A stretch of DNA of 48,025 nucleotides, from positions 1 to 48,025 of the forward strand of contig JADDQF010000119.1 of the NCBI GenBank assembly GCA_016781505.1, written 5' to 3'. Source of the DNA: a bacterium. Lineage in GTDB: Bacteria > Chloroflexota > Chloroflexia > Chloroflexales > Kallotenuaceae. Shown piece after piece: positions 15,210 through 23,571 of this stretch. A model generated the notes under the pieces. The model did not search any database. It saw nothing but the letters and a program-made list of their open reading frames with translations, and was not told where the DNA came from. Both the position numbers and the translations under genes were made by a program. Within the stretch, counting starts at the first letter, position 1, and each line of letters opens with the position of its first letter.

Positions 15210-16121
15210 ATGCTTGAGCATCACAGAGCGGCCGACCGTTGGAGCGGCAATCCGCTGTTTGACGGCTGGTATGCCGATCCGGAAATTCATTGCTTTGCCG
15301 GCCGCTACTACATCTATCCGACAACGTCCCGTGATCATCATGACCAGGTCTTTTTTGAATGTTGGTCGTCATCCGACCTGACCGACTGGCGTAATGAAGG
15401 TGTCATTCTTCACTTTAAGGATGTTGCATGGTCCACGAACTACGCTGCGTGGGCGCCCTCGTGTGCTGAGAAACATGGCAAATATTATTTGTACTTTTCG
15501 GCCGGCGATGGCGCTGGCTTGGGCGTCGCGGTGTCGGACTCGCCTGCCGGACCGTTTCGCGATGCGATTGGCCGGCCGCTGGTTGGCTACTACCCGCACG
15601 GAGCGCAGCCCATCGACGCACACTGCTTTGTGGACGACGACGGCCGGGCCTATTTGTACTTTGGTGGTCATGCCCATTGTGTTGTGGCCCCGCTCACTCC
15701 CACGATGTGCGCCATTCATCGGGATTTTCAGGAGATTACACCGTCGCCGGATTACGTCGAGGGGCCGTTCATGGTTAAGCGCCGAGGCTTGTATTATCTG
15801 ATGTGGAGCGAAGGCAACTGGACCAACCAGAGCTACCTCGCGGCGTATGGCATCGCGGATAATCCGTATGGTCCGTTCGAGTACGTTGGCAAGATCCTCG
15901 AAAACAATCCCGAAGTAGCCGAGGGCGCGGGGCATCACTCGGTTTTGCGCTTGCCCGGCACCGAGGATGAGTGGGTTATCTGTTACCACCGCCGTCCGCT
16001 GGGCGCTGTTAGCCCGCATCACCGGGTTGTTTGCCTTGACCGTCTGGAGTTTCGCGCGGACGGCACGATCAAGCCCGTCACCCTGACGCACAGCGGAGTG
16101 TTGGCGCATCCGGCCAGCTAA
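15210..16121 (+). CDS. Glycoside hydrolase family 43 enzyme
   Basis: This 303-residue five-bladed beta-propeller is predicted to act on arabinose- or xylose-containing oligosaccharides. Catalytic acids are placed as in GH43: general base Asp23 (GWYADPE), pKa-modulating Asp136 (QPIDAHCFVDDDG) and general acid Glu184 (YVEGPFM). Blade motifs include RYYIYPTTS, KYYLYFSAGDG and LYYLMWSEGNW. No signal peptide is seen, so it probably cleaves imported oligosaccharides in the cytoplasm. ATG 15210 follows GGAGGG. Xylosidase, arabinofuranosidase and galactosidase activities all occur in the family and cannot be separated by eye. A second, distant GH43 lies at 22233-23231. Confidence 0.93.
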   Translation: MLEHHRAADRWSGNPLFDGWYADPEIHCFAGRYYIYPTTSRDHHDQVFFECWSSSDLTDWRNEGVILHFKDVAWSTNYAAWAPSCAEKHGKYYLYFSAGDGAGLGVAVSDSPAGPFRDAIGRPLVGYYPHGAQPIDAHCFVDDDGRAYLYFGGHAHCVVAPLTPTMCAIHRDFQEITPSPDYVEGPFMVKRRGLYYLMWSEGNWTNQSYLAAYGIADNPYGPFEYVGKILENNPEVAEGAGHHSVLRLPGTEDEWVICYHRRPLGAVSPHHRVVCLDRLEFRADGTIKPVTLTHSGVLAHPAS

Positions 16122-16317
16122 AGGTTTTTGTCACTGTGTGAGGGACAACGAAGCGGCGCCATTCCAGGACATAACGCTGGCTGTTCCCCGGCAGTGCAGC
16201 TGCGGCTATGAAGGGGTGCAGATGGGTGAACGATGTTGCCAAACGCCACACACCGCCAGTAACCGTAGCCCCTCGTCCGAGCTTGGCATCTGTTGGGCGC
16301 GTCTGCGCTTAGCCCTT

Positions 16318-16653
16318 TCAGCTGAGGCGGCCCCGTTCCTCAAGCTGGCGGAGAGCTCGTTCGGCAACCACAAGCTCTTGCTGCCCATCGCGCATCTCGG
16401 GTTGAAGGCGCGCAAGCGTTTGCTCGTACACCGGAATCAGTGCTGCCGCCTTGGCAATCTCCAGCGCGTCGTCCTCGGGCGTGGCATACGCCAGGAAATG
16501 GCGCTTTTGGTCCAGCTCGCGTAGATAGCGCGTGTGCCGCTGCTGCAGTTCGTGCAGCTGTTGGCGCAGAGCGTCACAGTGTGCCCGCACCTGTTCGAGT
16601 GCAAGATTTAATTGCTGCTCGGGCGGTTGCCGCCCCGCTTGTCGGTCGGTCAT
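16318..16653 (-). CDS. Coiled-coil protein, unknown function
   Basis: This 111-residue, highly charged protein is predicted to be almost entirely helical. Heptad-like Leu spacing is seen in NLALEQVRAHCDALRQQLHE and in the C-terminal 'LARLQPEMRDGQQELVVAERALRQLEERG'. There are no membrane segments and no recognised domain. ATG 16653 follows GGAG. It lies 55 bases downstream of the alpha/beta hydrolase gene on the same strand and may be cotranscribed. Confidence 0.65.
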   Translation of the reverse strand: MTDRQAGRQPPEQQLNLALEQVRAHCDALRQQLHELQQRHTRYLRELDQKRHFLAYATPEDDALEIAKAAALIPVYEQTLARLQPEMRDGQQELVVAERALRQLEERGRLS

Positions 16654-16708
16654 GGAAACTCCGTTTTGCGCTGTCGTTCAATTCTGTATGCTGACTGACT
16701 GCACGCGC

Positions 16709-17395
16709 TCACTCGCCCGCAGCGACTGTTTGGTCGCGCTCCCGCACAACGTCACGAATCCAGGCCAGCAAATCCCGGTCGATGTCGTCGCGGCAATCGT
16801 CCAGTCCATGGCGACAGTTTTCATACAGCAGCAGTTGACGCGGCTCGCCTGCTCGTTGGTACAAATTGCGGGAGCAAGTATCCGGCAAGATTTCATCGGC
16901 AGTGCCATGCATGAGCAGCAGCGGACGTGGACTGATGTCGCCCACTTGGCCGGTACCTGCCGTTTGGCTGCTCAAGGCCGCAACGCCAATCACTTCAGGA
17001 CTGGCTGCTCCAGCCGAGATGACCACAGCGCCACCAAACGAGTGGCCAACCAGCACGACCCGCGAGCGACCTTGAGCGCCGAGATAGGCCATGCCAACCA
17101 GCACATCGAGCACGCAGGGAATCAGCGCTCCCGGCCGACGATAATCAAGGCGCAGCGATGCAGTGCCTTCGGGCGCCAGCTGGGCGGCTAGCCGTGTGTA
17201 CAGTCCGCCTGCCGGACCTCCTAGCCCGCCTCCCGCGCCAAAGACCCATAGCACAGCTGTATCGCCGGTCTCCGACGAATGAAAGCGGCAGTTGATCGTT
17301 CCATCGTTTGTATGCAGCAAAACCTGCTCGCCCCCGTCCTCCGCCGGGCTGGTCTCGACCGCGCGCAGTTCAAGGCTGTATTCTTCGTTCGCCAT
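16709..17395 (-). CDS. Alpha/beta hydrolase (dienelactone-hydrolase-like)
   Basis: This 228-residue cytoplasmic hydrolase has the nucleophile elbow VGHSFGGAV, the acid in LLMHGTADEILP and the His in ENCRHGLDD, so a Ser-Asp-His triad is present. Before the core, an N-terminal strand region 'VLLHTNDGTINCRFHSS' and a Gly-rich oxyanion loop FGAGGGLGGPAGG replace the commoner HGGG. Substrate is unknown. ATG 17395 is preceded by AGGAG; the longer frame to 17440 is not favoured. Short-chain esterase or dienelactone hydrolase are both possible. Confidence 0.85.
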   Translation of the reverse strand: MANEEYSLELRAVETSPAEDGGEQVLLHTNDGTINCRFHSSETGDTAVLWVFGAGGGLGGPAGGLYTRLAAQLAPEGTASLRLDYRRPGALIPCVLDVLVGMAYLGAQGRSRVVLVGHSFGGAVVISAGAASPEVIGVAALSSQTAGTGQVGDISPRPLLLMHGTADEILPDTCSRNLYQRAGEPRQLLLYENCRHGLDDCRDDIDRDLLAWIRDVVRERDQTVAAGE

Positions 17396-17697
17396 AAACG
17401 TCTCCTGCTCTTTGCTTAACATGGCCGCGCAATGCCGCAACTCTTGTGCCAGTGCTGTTTTTGGCTTACGGCGTGTTCAATATCCGGTTGTATGAACGGG
17501 AGCAGGCCGCAGAAGATTGTTTCGATCAACGGTCAGCAAACCATAGCCACAGCGTCAACTTGTTACCGACGAGCAGAGCACATTGCTTTACCCTTGCTGC
17601 AAAGCTTGACCCCAACGGATGTGATACTCTACCCAACATCGTGCTGCGTGGCCTGCGATGCTGTGTACAGCGTGCGGCTTTATCATAAGCGCAACGG
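17396..17697. other. Intergenic stretch with no gene called
   Basis: I see no convincing coding frame, repeat or terminator here. Frames at 17432-17743 and 17446-17688 have no family features. Confidence 0.4.
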
Positions 17698-17709
17698 GTG
17701 CTTGGCGAA

Positions 17710-18138
17710 ATGGTGCTTCAGCTTCGACGTCTATTACCGATAATCTTGATTACCACAATCACTCTCAGCATATTAGCTAAGGGCTGGCCAGGGATGTTCA
17801 TGCAGGGCGATTGTGTGTGGGTCCGAACGGCAACCGCCTGGGTCGACCATAATCGAAATGGCAGGTGGGATAGCTCAGAGCCTCCATTACCAGACGTGCG
17901 CTTTTTTGTCGACGATGTACGGAATGAACTGGTCGATGTGGGACAGGCGGCGGTGAGCAACGCATACGGCCAGGCGCTGTTGCGGGTGTTGTTGCCGGAT
18001 TGCGTAAGCTCTCGCTTCGAAATCTATGCGCAGCCGACCCCACAATACACAAGCACCACCAAGACACGCATGCCTGGTCGTGGTAATGGGCCGTTTGCCT
18101 TCGGCTTCGCTCCTCGCAATGGCGCTGCAGGGTATTGA
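17710..18138 (+). CDS. Secreted protein with an SdrD B-like fold
   Basis: This 142-residue protein (ATG 17710; GTG 17698 in frame is an alternative) has an N-terminal signal-like segment, LRRLLPIILITTITLSILAKG. A motif typical of SdrD B-like and prealbumin-like domains follows: 'AWVDHNRNGRWDSSEPPLPDVRFFVDD'. That D-x-N-x-N-G-x-x-D loop normally binds calcium. The rest is short for the family, with no repeat array and no sorting signal. A 12-base match to the recombinase-module ends lies in codons for the signal segment. Export is inferred; function is unknown. Confidence 0.6.
   Translation: MVLQLRRLLPIILITTITLSILAKGWPGMFMQGDCVWVRTATAWVDHNRNGRWDSSEPPLPDVRFFVDDVRNELVDVGQAAVSNAYGQALLRVLLPDCVSSRFEIYAQPTPQYTSTTKTRMPGRGNGPFAFGFAPRNGAAGY
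17728..17756 (+). repeat. Partial copy of the recombinase-module end repeat
   Basis: GTCT, one extra base, then TTACCGATAATC (17734-17745) and a downstream TACCA match the inverted end repeats at 34799-34837 and 36248-36287. The 12-base core is exact. It lies inside the coding region of the SdrD B-like protein, so chance or a fixed target site are both possible. Confidence 0.4.
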
Positions 18139-18302
18139 AGATCATCGGGATGGGCTCCATAGGCCTCGTGCATCTGAGCAAAGGTGCCAACAGGCAGCCT
18201 GCCAGGCTGCATCTTTTTGGCTTAGCTGCTGTTCCTGCTGAGGTGGCTACCGAGCAAATCTGCCTCCATCATGAAGCCCTATGCACGACAGACCCAATCC
18301 GC

Positions 18303-18308
18303 TATAAT
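18303..18308 (+). promoter_or_regulatory. Consensus -10 element of the response regulator gene
   Basis: A perfect TATAAT lies 45 bases before the ATG at 18353. I do not see a good -35 hexamer. Confidence 0.5.
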
Positions 18309-18352
18309 AGATGCGGCCAGAGCGGGTTGCGGTAAGTGAGAGGAGTAGCGGG

Positions 18353-18751
18353 ATGTACCGACGTATTTTAGTGATTGACGACAACGAGGAAATATTAGCT
18401 CTGTTTCACGACTTGCTGAGCGTTGAAGAGTACGAGGTCGTCCTTTCCGATTTTATCGCGCCGAACGAGATTGCGGAGCTGCAGCCGCATCTGATCATTC
18501 TTGATTACTTTTCTGGCCACGAACCCGTAGGCGGCCAATTGGTTGAACAGCTTAAGCTGCAAGCTGCCACCAAACATATTCCCATCATCATTTGTACCAC
18601 TGCATCCACAGCTCGAGCCGAAAAAGATCCGGCATTTATAGCCGAAGGCGTTCATGTCGTCTTCAAGCCCTTTGATGTGACCGATTTGTTGCAAAAGGTT
18701 GAGCAAGCCTTGCTGGATCATGATAACCAGGCAAAAGCGGTAGGGGTCTAG
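18353..18751 (+). CDS. Single-domain response regulator (receiver)
   Basis: This 132-residue CheY-like receiver has no output domain. Conserved positions are the acidic pair in ILVIDDNEE, the phospho-acceptor Asp in HLIILDYFSG, the Thr in IIICTTAS and the Lys in VVFKPFD. ATG 18353 follows GAGAGGAG, so the longer frame from 18311 is rejected. No histidine kinase lies in the window, so it is an orphan receiver whose partner is unknown. A consensus -10 element precedes it. Confidence 0.92.
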   Translation: MYRRILVIDDNEEILALFHDLLSVEEYEVVLSDFIAPNEIAELQPHLIILDYFSGHEPVGGQLVEQLKLQAATKHIPIIICTTASTARAEKDPAFIAEGVHVVFKPFDVTDLLQKVEQALLDHDNQAKAVGV

Positions 18752-18956
18752 CTCCTGTATCGGCACGGGCAGGCGACGTTGCTTTGTGCTTGATGCGACC
18801 AGACGGAAACTGATCCTTGTCACGCTGCCCAACCACTTGTTCGCTAGCCGCAGGTTGTCGCTCACGCCCCATGTTTCGCTCCGATACGAACGAACGTAAA
18901 CCCAACCCCCCTGCAAAGTCACATCTGAGAATCTGGCCCGATGTCAGCCGGCAACC

Positions 18957-18972
18957 TCCACCGGCCGGTGGA
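18957..18972. terminator. Perfect 16-bp palindrome after the small LRVD-type gene
   Basis: TCCACCGGCCGGTGGA is fully self-complementary and begins 9 bases past the stop codon at 18982 (minus strand). It could act as a hairpin terminator, but it lacks a T-run. Confidence 0.4.
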
Positions 18973-18981
18973 TGGATGCTG

Positions 18982-19209
18982 TTAGTCTTCGCTGGTGGAT
19001 GAGCCGATGTCCGCTGCGTTGTGCGCTAGCCAGTTGCGCAAAGCGTCGGCCGATGTTCCGCGTAGCTCGGCGTATGCTGGCTGTTGCACGCCGTTTGTGT
19101 CGCTGGACGACACTGCGTAAAAGACCCGCATACGGTCGCCGTAATCGTCGATTTCGAAGACCAAATCCATGTTGATGACTTTGCTGTCCACCCGCAGAAA
19201 CATTGCCAT
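18982..19209 (-). CDS. Small conserved hypothetical protein (LRVD..VINMD type)
   Basis: This 75-residue protein begins MAMFLRVDSKVINMDLVFEI and continues with 'DRMRVFYAVSSSD', 'YAELRGTSADALRNWLAHNA'. The pattern 'LRV...VIN.D.v..I....dRlrvyf.......f.eL.G.eAeaL..wL' is a small beta-rich family that I have seen annotated only as hypothetical. ATG 19209 follows GAAGG. It stands alone, with a palindrome just past the stop. Function is unknown. Confidence 0.65.
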   Translation of the reverse strand: MAMFLRVDSKVINMDLVFEIDDYGDRMRVFYAVSSSDTNGVQQPAYAELRGTSADALRNWLAHNAADIGSSTSED

Positions 19210-19461
19210 TGTTCACCTTCATGCACAAGGCTACTTATTGCTATGGCCCGTAACGGGCGCTTACCTGGTGCGTTTGGTCCAGCGGCGCATGAACTATGCC
19301 ACAAGCCCAACTTACCTGTCGCTCCTGGGCTGTCTAGGATGAACGCTCGGGTGCTGCATGTCGTCAGATACCTGCGGGTTTGGTTGCGCTGTTGATCTGC
19401 TTGCGATGCATTAACAAGCACACAAGGCGACGGAGGAGCACACCATCGCCTTGTGTGTTAG

Positions 19462-20045
19462 ATTGCCCAATCATTGGGTTTGGCGGAAGCCGGCACCCAG
19501 CCGCTGCTTGAAACCGTTACAACATATTTTCGTGAGAAGCAGCTGTTGTTGGTGCTGGATAACTTCGAGCATCTTATGGAAGCCGCGCCGCTGGTTGCCC
19601 GGTTCCTGCAAGTCGCGCCCGCACTTCACGTGCTGGTCACCAGTCGCGAGCTGCTCCAGGTGTATGGCGAGCACGCCTTTCCGGTGCTGCCTTTGGCGTT
19701 GCCCGCTGTCGGGCGCCTACCCAAGCTTGAGGTATTGTCTCAATGTGAAGCGGTGCGATTGTTTGTCGAGCGAGCCCAAGCCGTTCATCCCACCTTCCGG
19801 CTCACCAGCGAAAATGCCGCCGCTGTGGTCGAAATCTGCCACCAGCTCGATGGTCTGCCCTTGGCGATTGAACTAGCGGCGCCGCGCGTGCGACTTCTGC
19901 CTCCCCAAGCTTTGTTGGCGCGGCTCCAAAAACGTCTGCCACTGCTCACAGGTGGCGCGCGCGATCTGCCAGCTCGGCAGCAAGCGCTGCGTGCCACCAT
20001 CGATTGGAGCTACAATTCGCTTGCAACCGATACCATAGCACTTCG
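19462..20045 (+). pseudogene. Internal fragment of an NB-ARC/LuxR-AfsR-type ATPase regulator
   Basis: About 190 codons match the middle of large transcriptional regulators with an NB-ARC ATPase: 'IAQSLGLAEAG', Walker-B-like LLLVLDNFEHLMEAAPLV, 'HVLVTSRELLQVYGEHAFPV', 'CHQLDGLPLAIELAAPRVRLLPP' and 'RQQALRATIDWSYNSL'. The P-loop, DNA-binding domain and TPR region are all missing. A TAG stands just upstream of the homology, and the 3' end decays after WSYNSL. It is therefore a decayed remnant of a gene normally over 2 kb long. The nominal start (TTG 19474) has no ribosome site. Confidence 0.75.
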
Positions 20046-20057
20046 TCGGGCGCCTAG

Positions 20058-20118
20058 GCAAGCAGTGTAAATGCTTGCACTGCAGCCTGTGTGGATTACA
20101 CAGGTCTGTTCAGGCTGC
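20058..20118. repeat. Cluster of nested inverted repeats
   Basis: GCAAGCA/TGCTTGC (20058-20064, 20072-20078), CCTGTGT/ACACAGG (20086-20092, 20098-20104) and GCAGCCTG/CAGGCTGC (20082-20089, 20111-20118) overlap within 61 bases. They span the junction between the ATPase remnant and the end of the GH1 gene. A terminator for the GH1 operon is the simplest reading. A recombination scar is possible. Confidence 0.5.
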
Positions 20119-21409
20119 CAACACCAAGGTCACTGGATACCAAATCCCCAGCCTTGCCGCCAACCTCCCCCACTACGCGTTGGGAGTTGGCAACACAGTC
20201 CGCGTACAGCGCGACAAGCTTGGTTGGATTGCGCTGGAACGTGTCGGTGCCAGCGCTGCGCAGATCCCACAACCCCATGTGCGCCAGATACGCGTCGACC
20301 AGCTTGCGGCCGCGGCGATACTGCCAGGTAATCAGGCTGAACAATGGCCACCAGGTATATCCAACTACCGGAATGCCTGCCGTGCGCATATTGCGCACGG
20401 CTCCCAGCGACGCCGATAGCCAACGTGCCCGCCGTTCAACCGGGCCGGGTGTGCTGATTTCGGTAATCATGACCGGACGCTGGTAATGATCGTGGTAGGC
20501 GCGCAGAATGTGCTCGAGCTCGGCTGCCCCGCCGTAGTAGCGCTTGCGTACCACTGCCTCACCCTGGCGCAGCAGACGATAACAGCTCATGCCGGGGTAG
20601 AAGTTCACGCCGACAATGTCGATCGGCTGTGGGTGTGCGTGCAGCCATTGCAGCAGCGCGGGTGGGGCGCCGTTGCGGAGCAGCCAGTCCTGCATCGGAT
20701 GTGCGTCGTCCACGCGACCCAACACCAGATCATTGGGTAGGAACTGCCGGCGGCGGACAAACTCCAGCTCGTCCGCAAGCGACGAATCAGCTGTGCTGTT
20801 CGCCGACGATGCCTCAGCTTGGACGATCACCGCGTCGGGCTGCAGCTCGCGAATTGCTGCGATCGTGCGTGACATGCCATGGGTTAGTGCCATCAGGATG
20901 CTGACATAGCCGGGCCAGCCCCGCAGATACGGCGGCCAGTAGCCGGTATAGCCGCAATACCGCGTGTTCACCAGCGGCTCGTTGAGCGGGGTGTAGAAGC
21001 GCGTCAGGCCGCGATAGCGCTCAACAAAAGCCGCAGCATATTCGGCGACCTGTTCGGCGTAGGTTGGGTTGGCGAATTCCCGCTGGAGCCAGAGCGGGCA
21101 GCCGTAGTGCACCAGATCAATAATCGGCTCGATCTTGAGATCGCGGATCATGTAGGGCAGGACCTCATCCGTCCACGACCAATCGAAGACGCCGCGGGCC
21201 GGATTTACCTTGTACCAGGGAATGCCATAGCGCATCGTGCGTACACCTAACGATGCTGCTAATGCGAGGTCTTCTTGCCAAAACCGGTAGTGCTGGGTCA
21301 AATCGTACTCGTCCAACATGCGGCCGGTGGTGCTGGCTACCTGCGGGATAAACGTGTCTTCGATGCCAACGGCCCACCTAAACTCCGCTGCACTGGTTCC
21401 AATCTGCAT
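20096..21409 (-). CDS. Glycoside hydrolase family 1-like beta-glycosidase
   Basis: This 437-residue (beta/alpha)8-barrel enzyme is predicted to be a cytoplasmic beta-glycosidase. The GH1 acid/base lies in TPLNEP (Glu144). The nucleophile is in the strand VMITEIS (Glu317); the usual ITENG is changed to ITEIS, as in divergent GH1 members. Other landmarks are the N-terminal FRWAVGIEDTF, 'RYGIPWYKVNP' and the aglycone-side 'VGYTWWPLFSLITWQYR'. ATG 21409 follows GAGGACAGC and is better than 21433. The last 20 residues run into the inverted-repeat cluster, and the C-terminus may be altered by it. It is the third gene of the GH43-esterase-GH1 operon. Substrate could be a beta-glucoside, galactoside or related sugar. 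Confidence 0.85.
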   Translation of the reverse strand: MQIGTSAAEFRWAVGIEDTFIPQVASTTGRMLDEYDLTQHYRFWQEDLALAASLGVRTMRYGIPWYKVNPARGVFDWSWTDEVLPYMIRDLKIEPIIDLVHYGCPLWLQREFANPTYAEQVAEYAAAFVERYRGLTRFYTPLNEPLVNTRYCGYTGYWPPYLRGWPGYVSILMALTHGMSRTIAAIRELQPDAVIVQAEASSANSTADSSLADELEFVRRRQFLPNDLVLGRVDDAHPMQDWLLRNGAPPALLQWLHAHPQPIDIVGVNFYPGMSCYRLLRQGEAVVRKRYYGGAAELEHILRAYHDHYQRPVMITEISTPGPVERRARWLSASLGAVRNMRTAGIPVVGYTWWPLFSLITWQYRRGRKLVDAYLAHMGLWDLRSAGTDTFQRNPTKLVALYADCVANSQRVVGEVGGKAGDLVSSDLGVGSLNRPV

Positions 21410-21499
21410 GCTGTCCTCGCCTGGTCCCTTCAAAACGCCCTGCTGGCATGTGGTTAATCAGCTGTCCGCAACCCGTAAGCTAACACGTGCCTGTGCAAC

Positions 21500-22201
21500 T
21501 TATGCTGCCGTAAACCAGGCAGCCGCCTCACTCGCAATGTCGGATGGAACCGTATGCGGGCCCACGAACTCGCGATACAAAACATCGTAGCCGGCCTGCT
21601 GGAGTTGCGGGACAATTCGATGGCTACAGCGATCGATGGGCAGTACCTGATCGTTGGTGCCATGCGAGACAAAGATGCGGGGCGTGCCCCGCTGGTCGGC
21701 CGGCACCATAAAGCCTGGTGAAAACGCAAGCACATGCGTAAACAGGTCGCCGTTCGTGATGCCAACCGAAAGGGCGTAAGACGCGCCATCTGAAAATCCG
21801 CCAACCGCCAACCGACCGGGATCGACGGCATAGCGGCTAAAGGTGTGGCTCAGCGCTTGGTCGATAAACGCAATATCGGGGCCGTAGCTGCCATAAATAA
21901 CATCCCACGTTTGGCGGCGGGATGGTGGCGCAAGCACAATCATGCCTGTTGTGTCGGCAAATGACTGGAGCAGTGCTAATCCATGTTGGGCTACGCCGCC
22001 GGCGCCATGCAGCATGAGCGCTAGTGGAGCCGGCGTTTCGGGCTGGTATCCCGTCGGCACGTACAGCAGCGCATCACGGCTCCTGTCCAAGCCGAGCTGG
22101 TGTAGGCCCGTCGGTCCCGCTTCTGTTGCCGTCCCTGGCTGTGCGAGCAACCGGCCTTCGGCAGCAGATTCGCGATTCGGCTGTTTTCTACCTTGGTTCA
22201 T
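21500..22201 (-). CDS. Phospholipase/carboxylesterase-type esterase
   Basis: This 233-residue alpha/beta hydrolase resembles polyhydroxybutyrate depolymerase, feruloyl-esterase-like and carboxylesterase enzymes. It has the oxyanion strand LALMLHGAGG, nucleophile GGFSDGAS, Asp in VSHGTNDQVLP and His in VGPHTVPSD. No signal peptide is seen. It sits between a GH43 (31 bases upstream) and a GH1 gene (90 bases downstream), so removal of acetyl or feruloyl groups from imported oligosaccharides is likely. ATG 22201 follows AAAGG. Confidence 0.88.
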   Translation of the reverse strand: MNQGRKQPNRESAAEGRLLAQPGTATEAGPTGLHQLGLDRSRDALLYVPTGYQPETPAPLALMLHGAGGVAQHGLALLQSFADTTGMIVLAPPSRRQTWDVIYGSYGPDIAFIDQALSHTFSRYAVDPGRLAVGGFSDGASYALSVGITNGDLFTHVLAFSPGFMVPADQRGTPRIFVSHGTNDQVLPIDRCSHRIVPQLQQAGYDVLYREFVGPHTVPSDIASEAAAWFTAA

Positions 22202-22232
22202 GGTTGATACCTTTCAGTTGTGTCCCGCACCG

Positions 22233-23231
22233 TCACCGCGCTTCTCCCTGAGGTGGTTGGACGGCAATTGTTTGCGGCTCAGTCGTCGGTCCGGCGCAGC
22301 GTGGTCCTTGTGGCGTCCAATGGAGCGGATCGATACACATGCGGCGCGCTGTTTGCGCTGGATCCCAAGCGTGATACACCAGGTACTCCGTCTGGTTATC
22401 CGGGCCGACGATCAGCGAGTTATGGCCTGGTCCGAGCACTTTGCCGTCTATGCCACGTAAAACGCTGGGGCCGGTCGCGCTCCACTCGTCATGGTACGGA
22501 CCTAACACATTGTCGGCCACCCCGAAGCTCACGCCATAGTCAGGCGTGGTCCATGCGCCGCCACTATAAAAGCAAAAGTATTGTTCGTCGTGAAAAACCA
22601 CAAATGGACCTTCAACAGTATGCCAGGCTGCCCATTCCTGACCATAAATGTGGCGGTTACGCGCGAAGATTTGCCAATCCGCCGTCGCTCGTAGGACGGT
22701 TGTGACCGGTCCCGCAACGCTTTGCATGTCGTCGGCGAGTGGCACAACCGCGACTCCAGTGCCGACCCGCTCATCAAAGAAATCTTTGGCAAAAAACAGA
22801 TACCACTTGCCGTCCTTGGGATCGTGAAACGGGTGGGCGTCAATGGTGAAGTTTTCTTCGGGCAGCAAGGGCTTGCCTGTATCCCGGAATGGCCCAGCAG
22901 GGTGGCTGGCCACAGCTACTCGCAGCCGATGCCCCTCGTCCCCCTCGTCGGAGGAGGCCGAATAGTATAAATAAAAGGTGCCGTCGCGCTCTGCAACCTC
23001 CGGCGCCCAACAAGCCTCTGGTGGCGGATCGGTTGGTGGCTCAAGCGCGCCGCCCACACACTCCCACTGGACAAGGTCTGATGAGCGCAAAACGCGAAAG
23101 ATCTTGCCATCGTTCTCGATACGCGAGGTGCCGGAGGCATTTGTGCCGTAGGCGTAATACATGCCTGCCCACCGCAGCACAAATGGATCGGCCATGTACC
23201 CGTCCCAAACGGGGTTCTGATAAGTTAACAA
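22233..23231 (-). CDS. Glycoside hydrolase family 43 enzyme
   Basis: This 332-residue beta-propeller starts at TTG 23231, with AAGGAG nine bases upstream and the family's N-terminus (LTYQNPVWDGYMADPFV) right at the start. The GH43 catalytic acids are seen as Asp15 in MADPF, Asp in FTIDAHPF and Glu in TVEGPFV. Blade motifs are 'GTFYLYYSASSD', 'GKWYLFFAKD' and 'EQYFCFYSGG'. It is the first gene of a three-gene minus-strand operon with an esterase and a GH1, and probably acts on arabino- or xylo-oligosaccharides inside the cell. It is quite different from the GH43 at 15210-16121. Confidence 0.92.
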   Translation of the reverse strand: MLTYQNPVWDGYMADPFVLRWAGMYYAYGTNASGTSRIENDGKIFRVLRSSDLVQWECVGGALEPPTDPPPEACWAPEVAERDGTFYLYYSASSDEGDEGHRLRVAVASHPAGPFRDTGKPLLPEENFTIDAHPFHDPKDGKWYLFFAKDFFDERVGTGVAVVPLADDMQSVAGPVTTVLRATADWQIFARNRHIYGQEWAAWHTVEGPFVVFHDEQYFCFYSGGAWTTPDYGVSFGVADNVLGPYHDEWSATGPSVLRGIDGKVLGPGHNSLIVGPDNQTEYLVYHAWDPAQTARRMCIDPLHWTPQGPRCAGPTTEPQTIAVQPPQGEAR

Positions 23232-23571
23232 GGCTTTGCTCTCCTTCAGCTAGGTCCTCTGCTCCACTGCAGCCATCGAAGATTTCAGGTCTAGCTCCTG
23301 CCCTTTGCCCCAGCCACTGTGCTTGCTCATTCACATTGGAGCATGACCACCCGGTGACAGCAATGTGTGGCAAAAGCCGGCAAGCCCGGGGCCACGCTTC
23401 CCTATGTCTCAATTCTGGCAAGACAAGCCCCAGTTACTCGCAAATGCTGCACAAGCGGCAGCAAGTTCGCAGCCACGATCCGGAAGCGCGCAGTTCAATC
23501 GCAATACTTGTCGTTGATTCTGCGATAGACCTTGCCGGTGTGGTATTAGATAGTGTCGTTAGCGCGGTGCA
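23232..23571. other. Intergenic stretch with no gene called
   Basis: The stretch lies upstream of the GH43 operon and past the end of the alpha/beta hydrolase gene. It must hold the operon promoter, but I cannot point to convincing hexamers. Frames reading through it are extensions of antisense frames. Confidence 0.35.
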
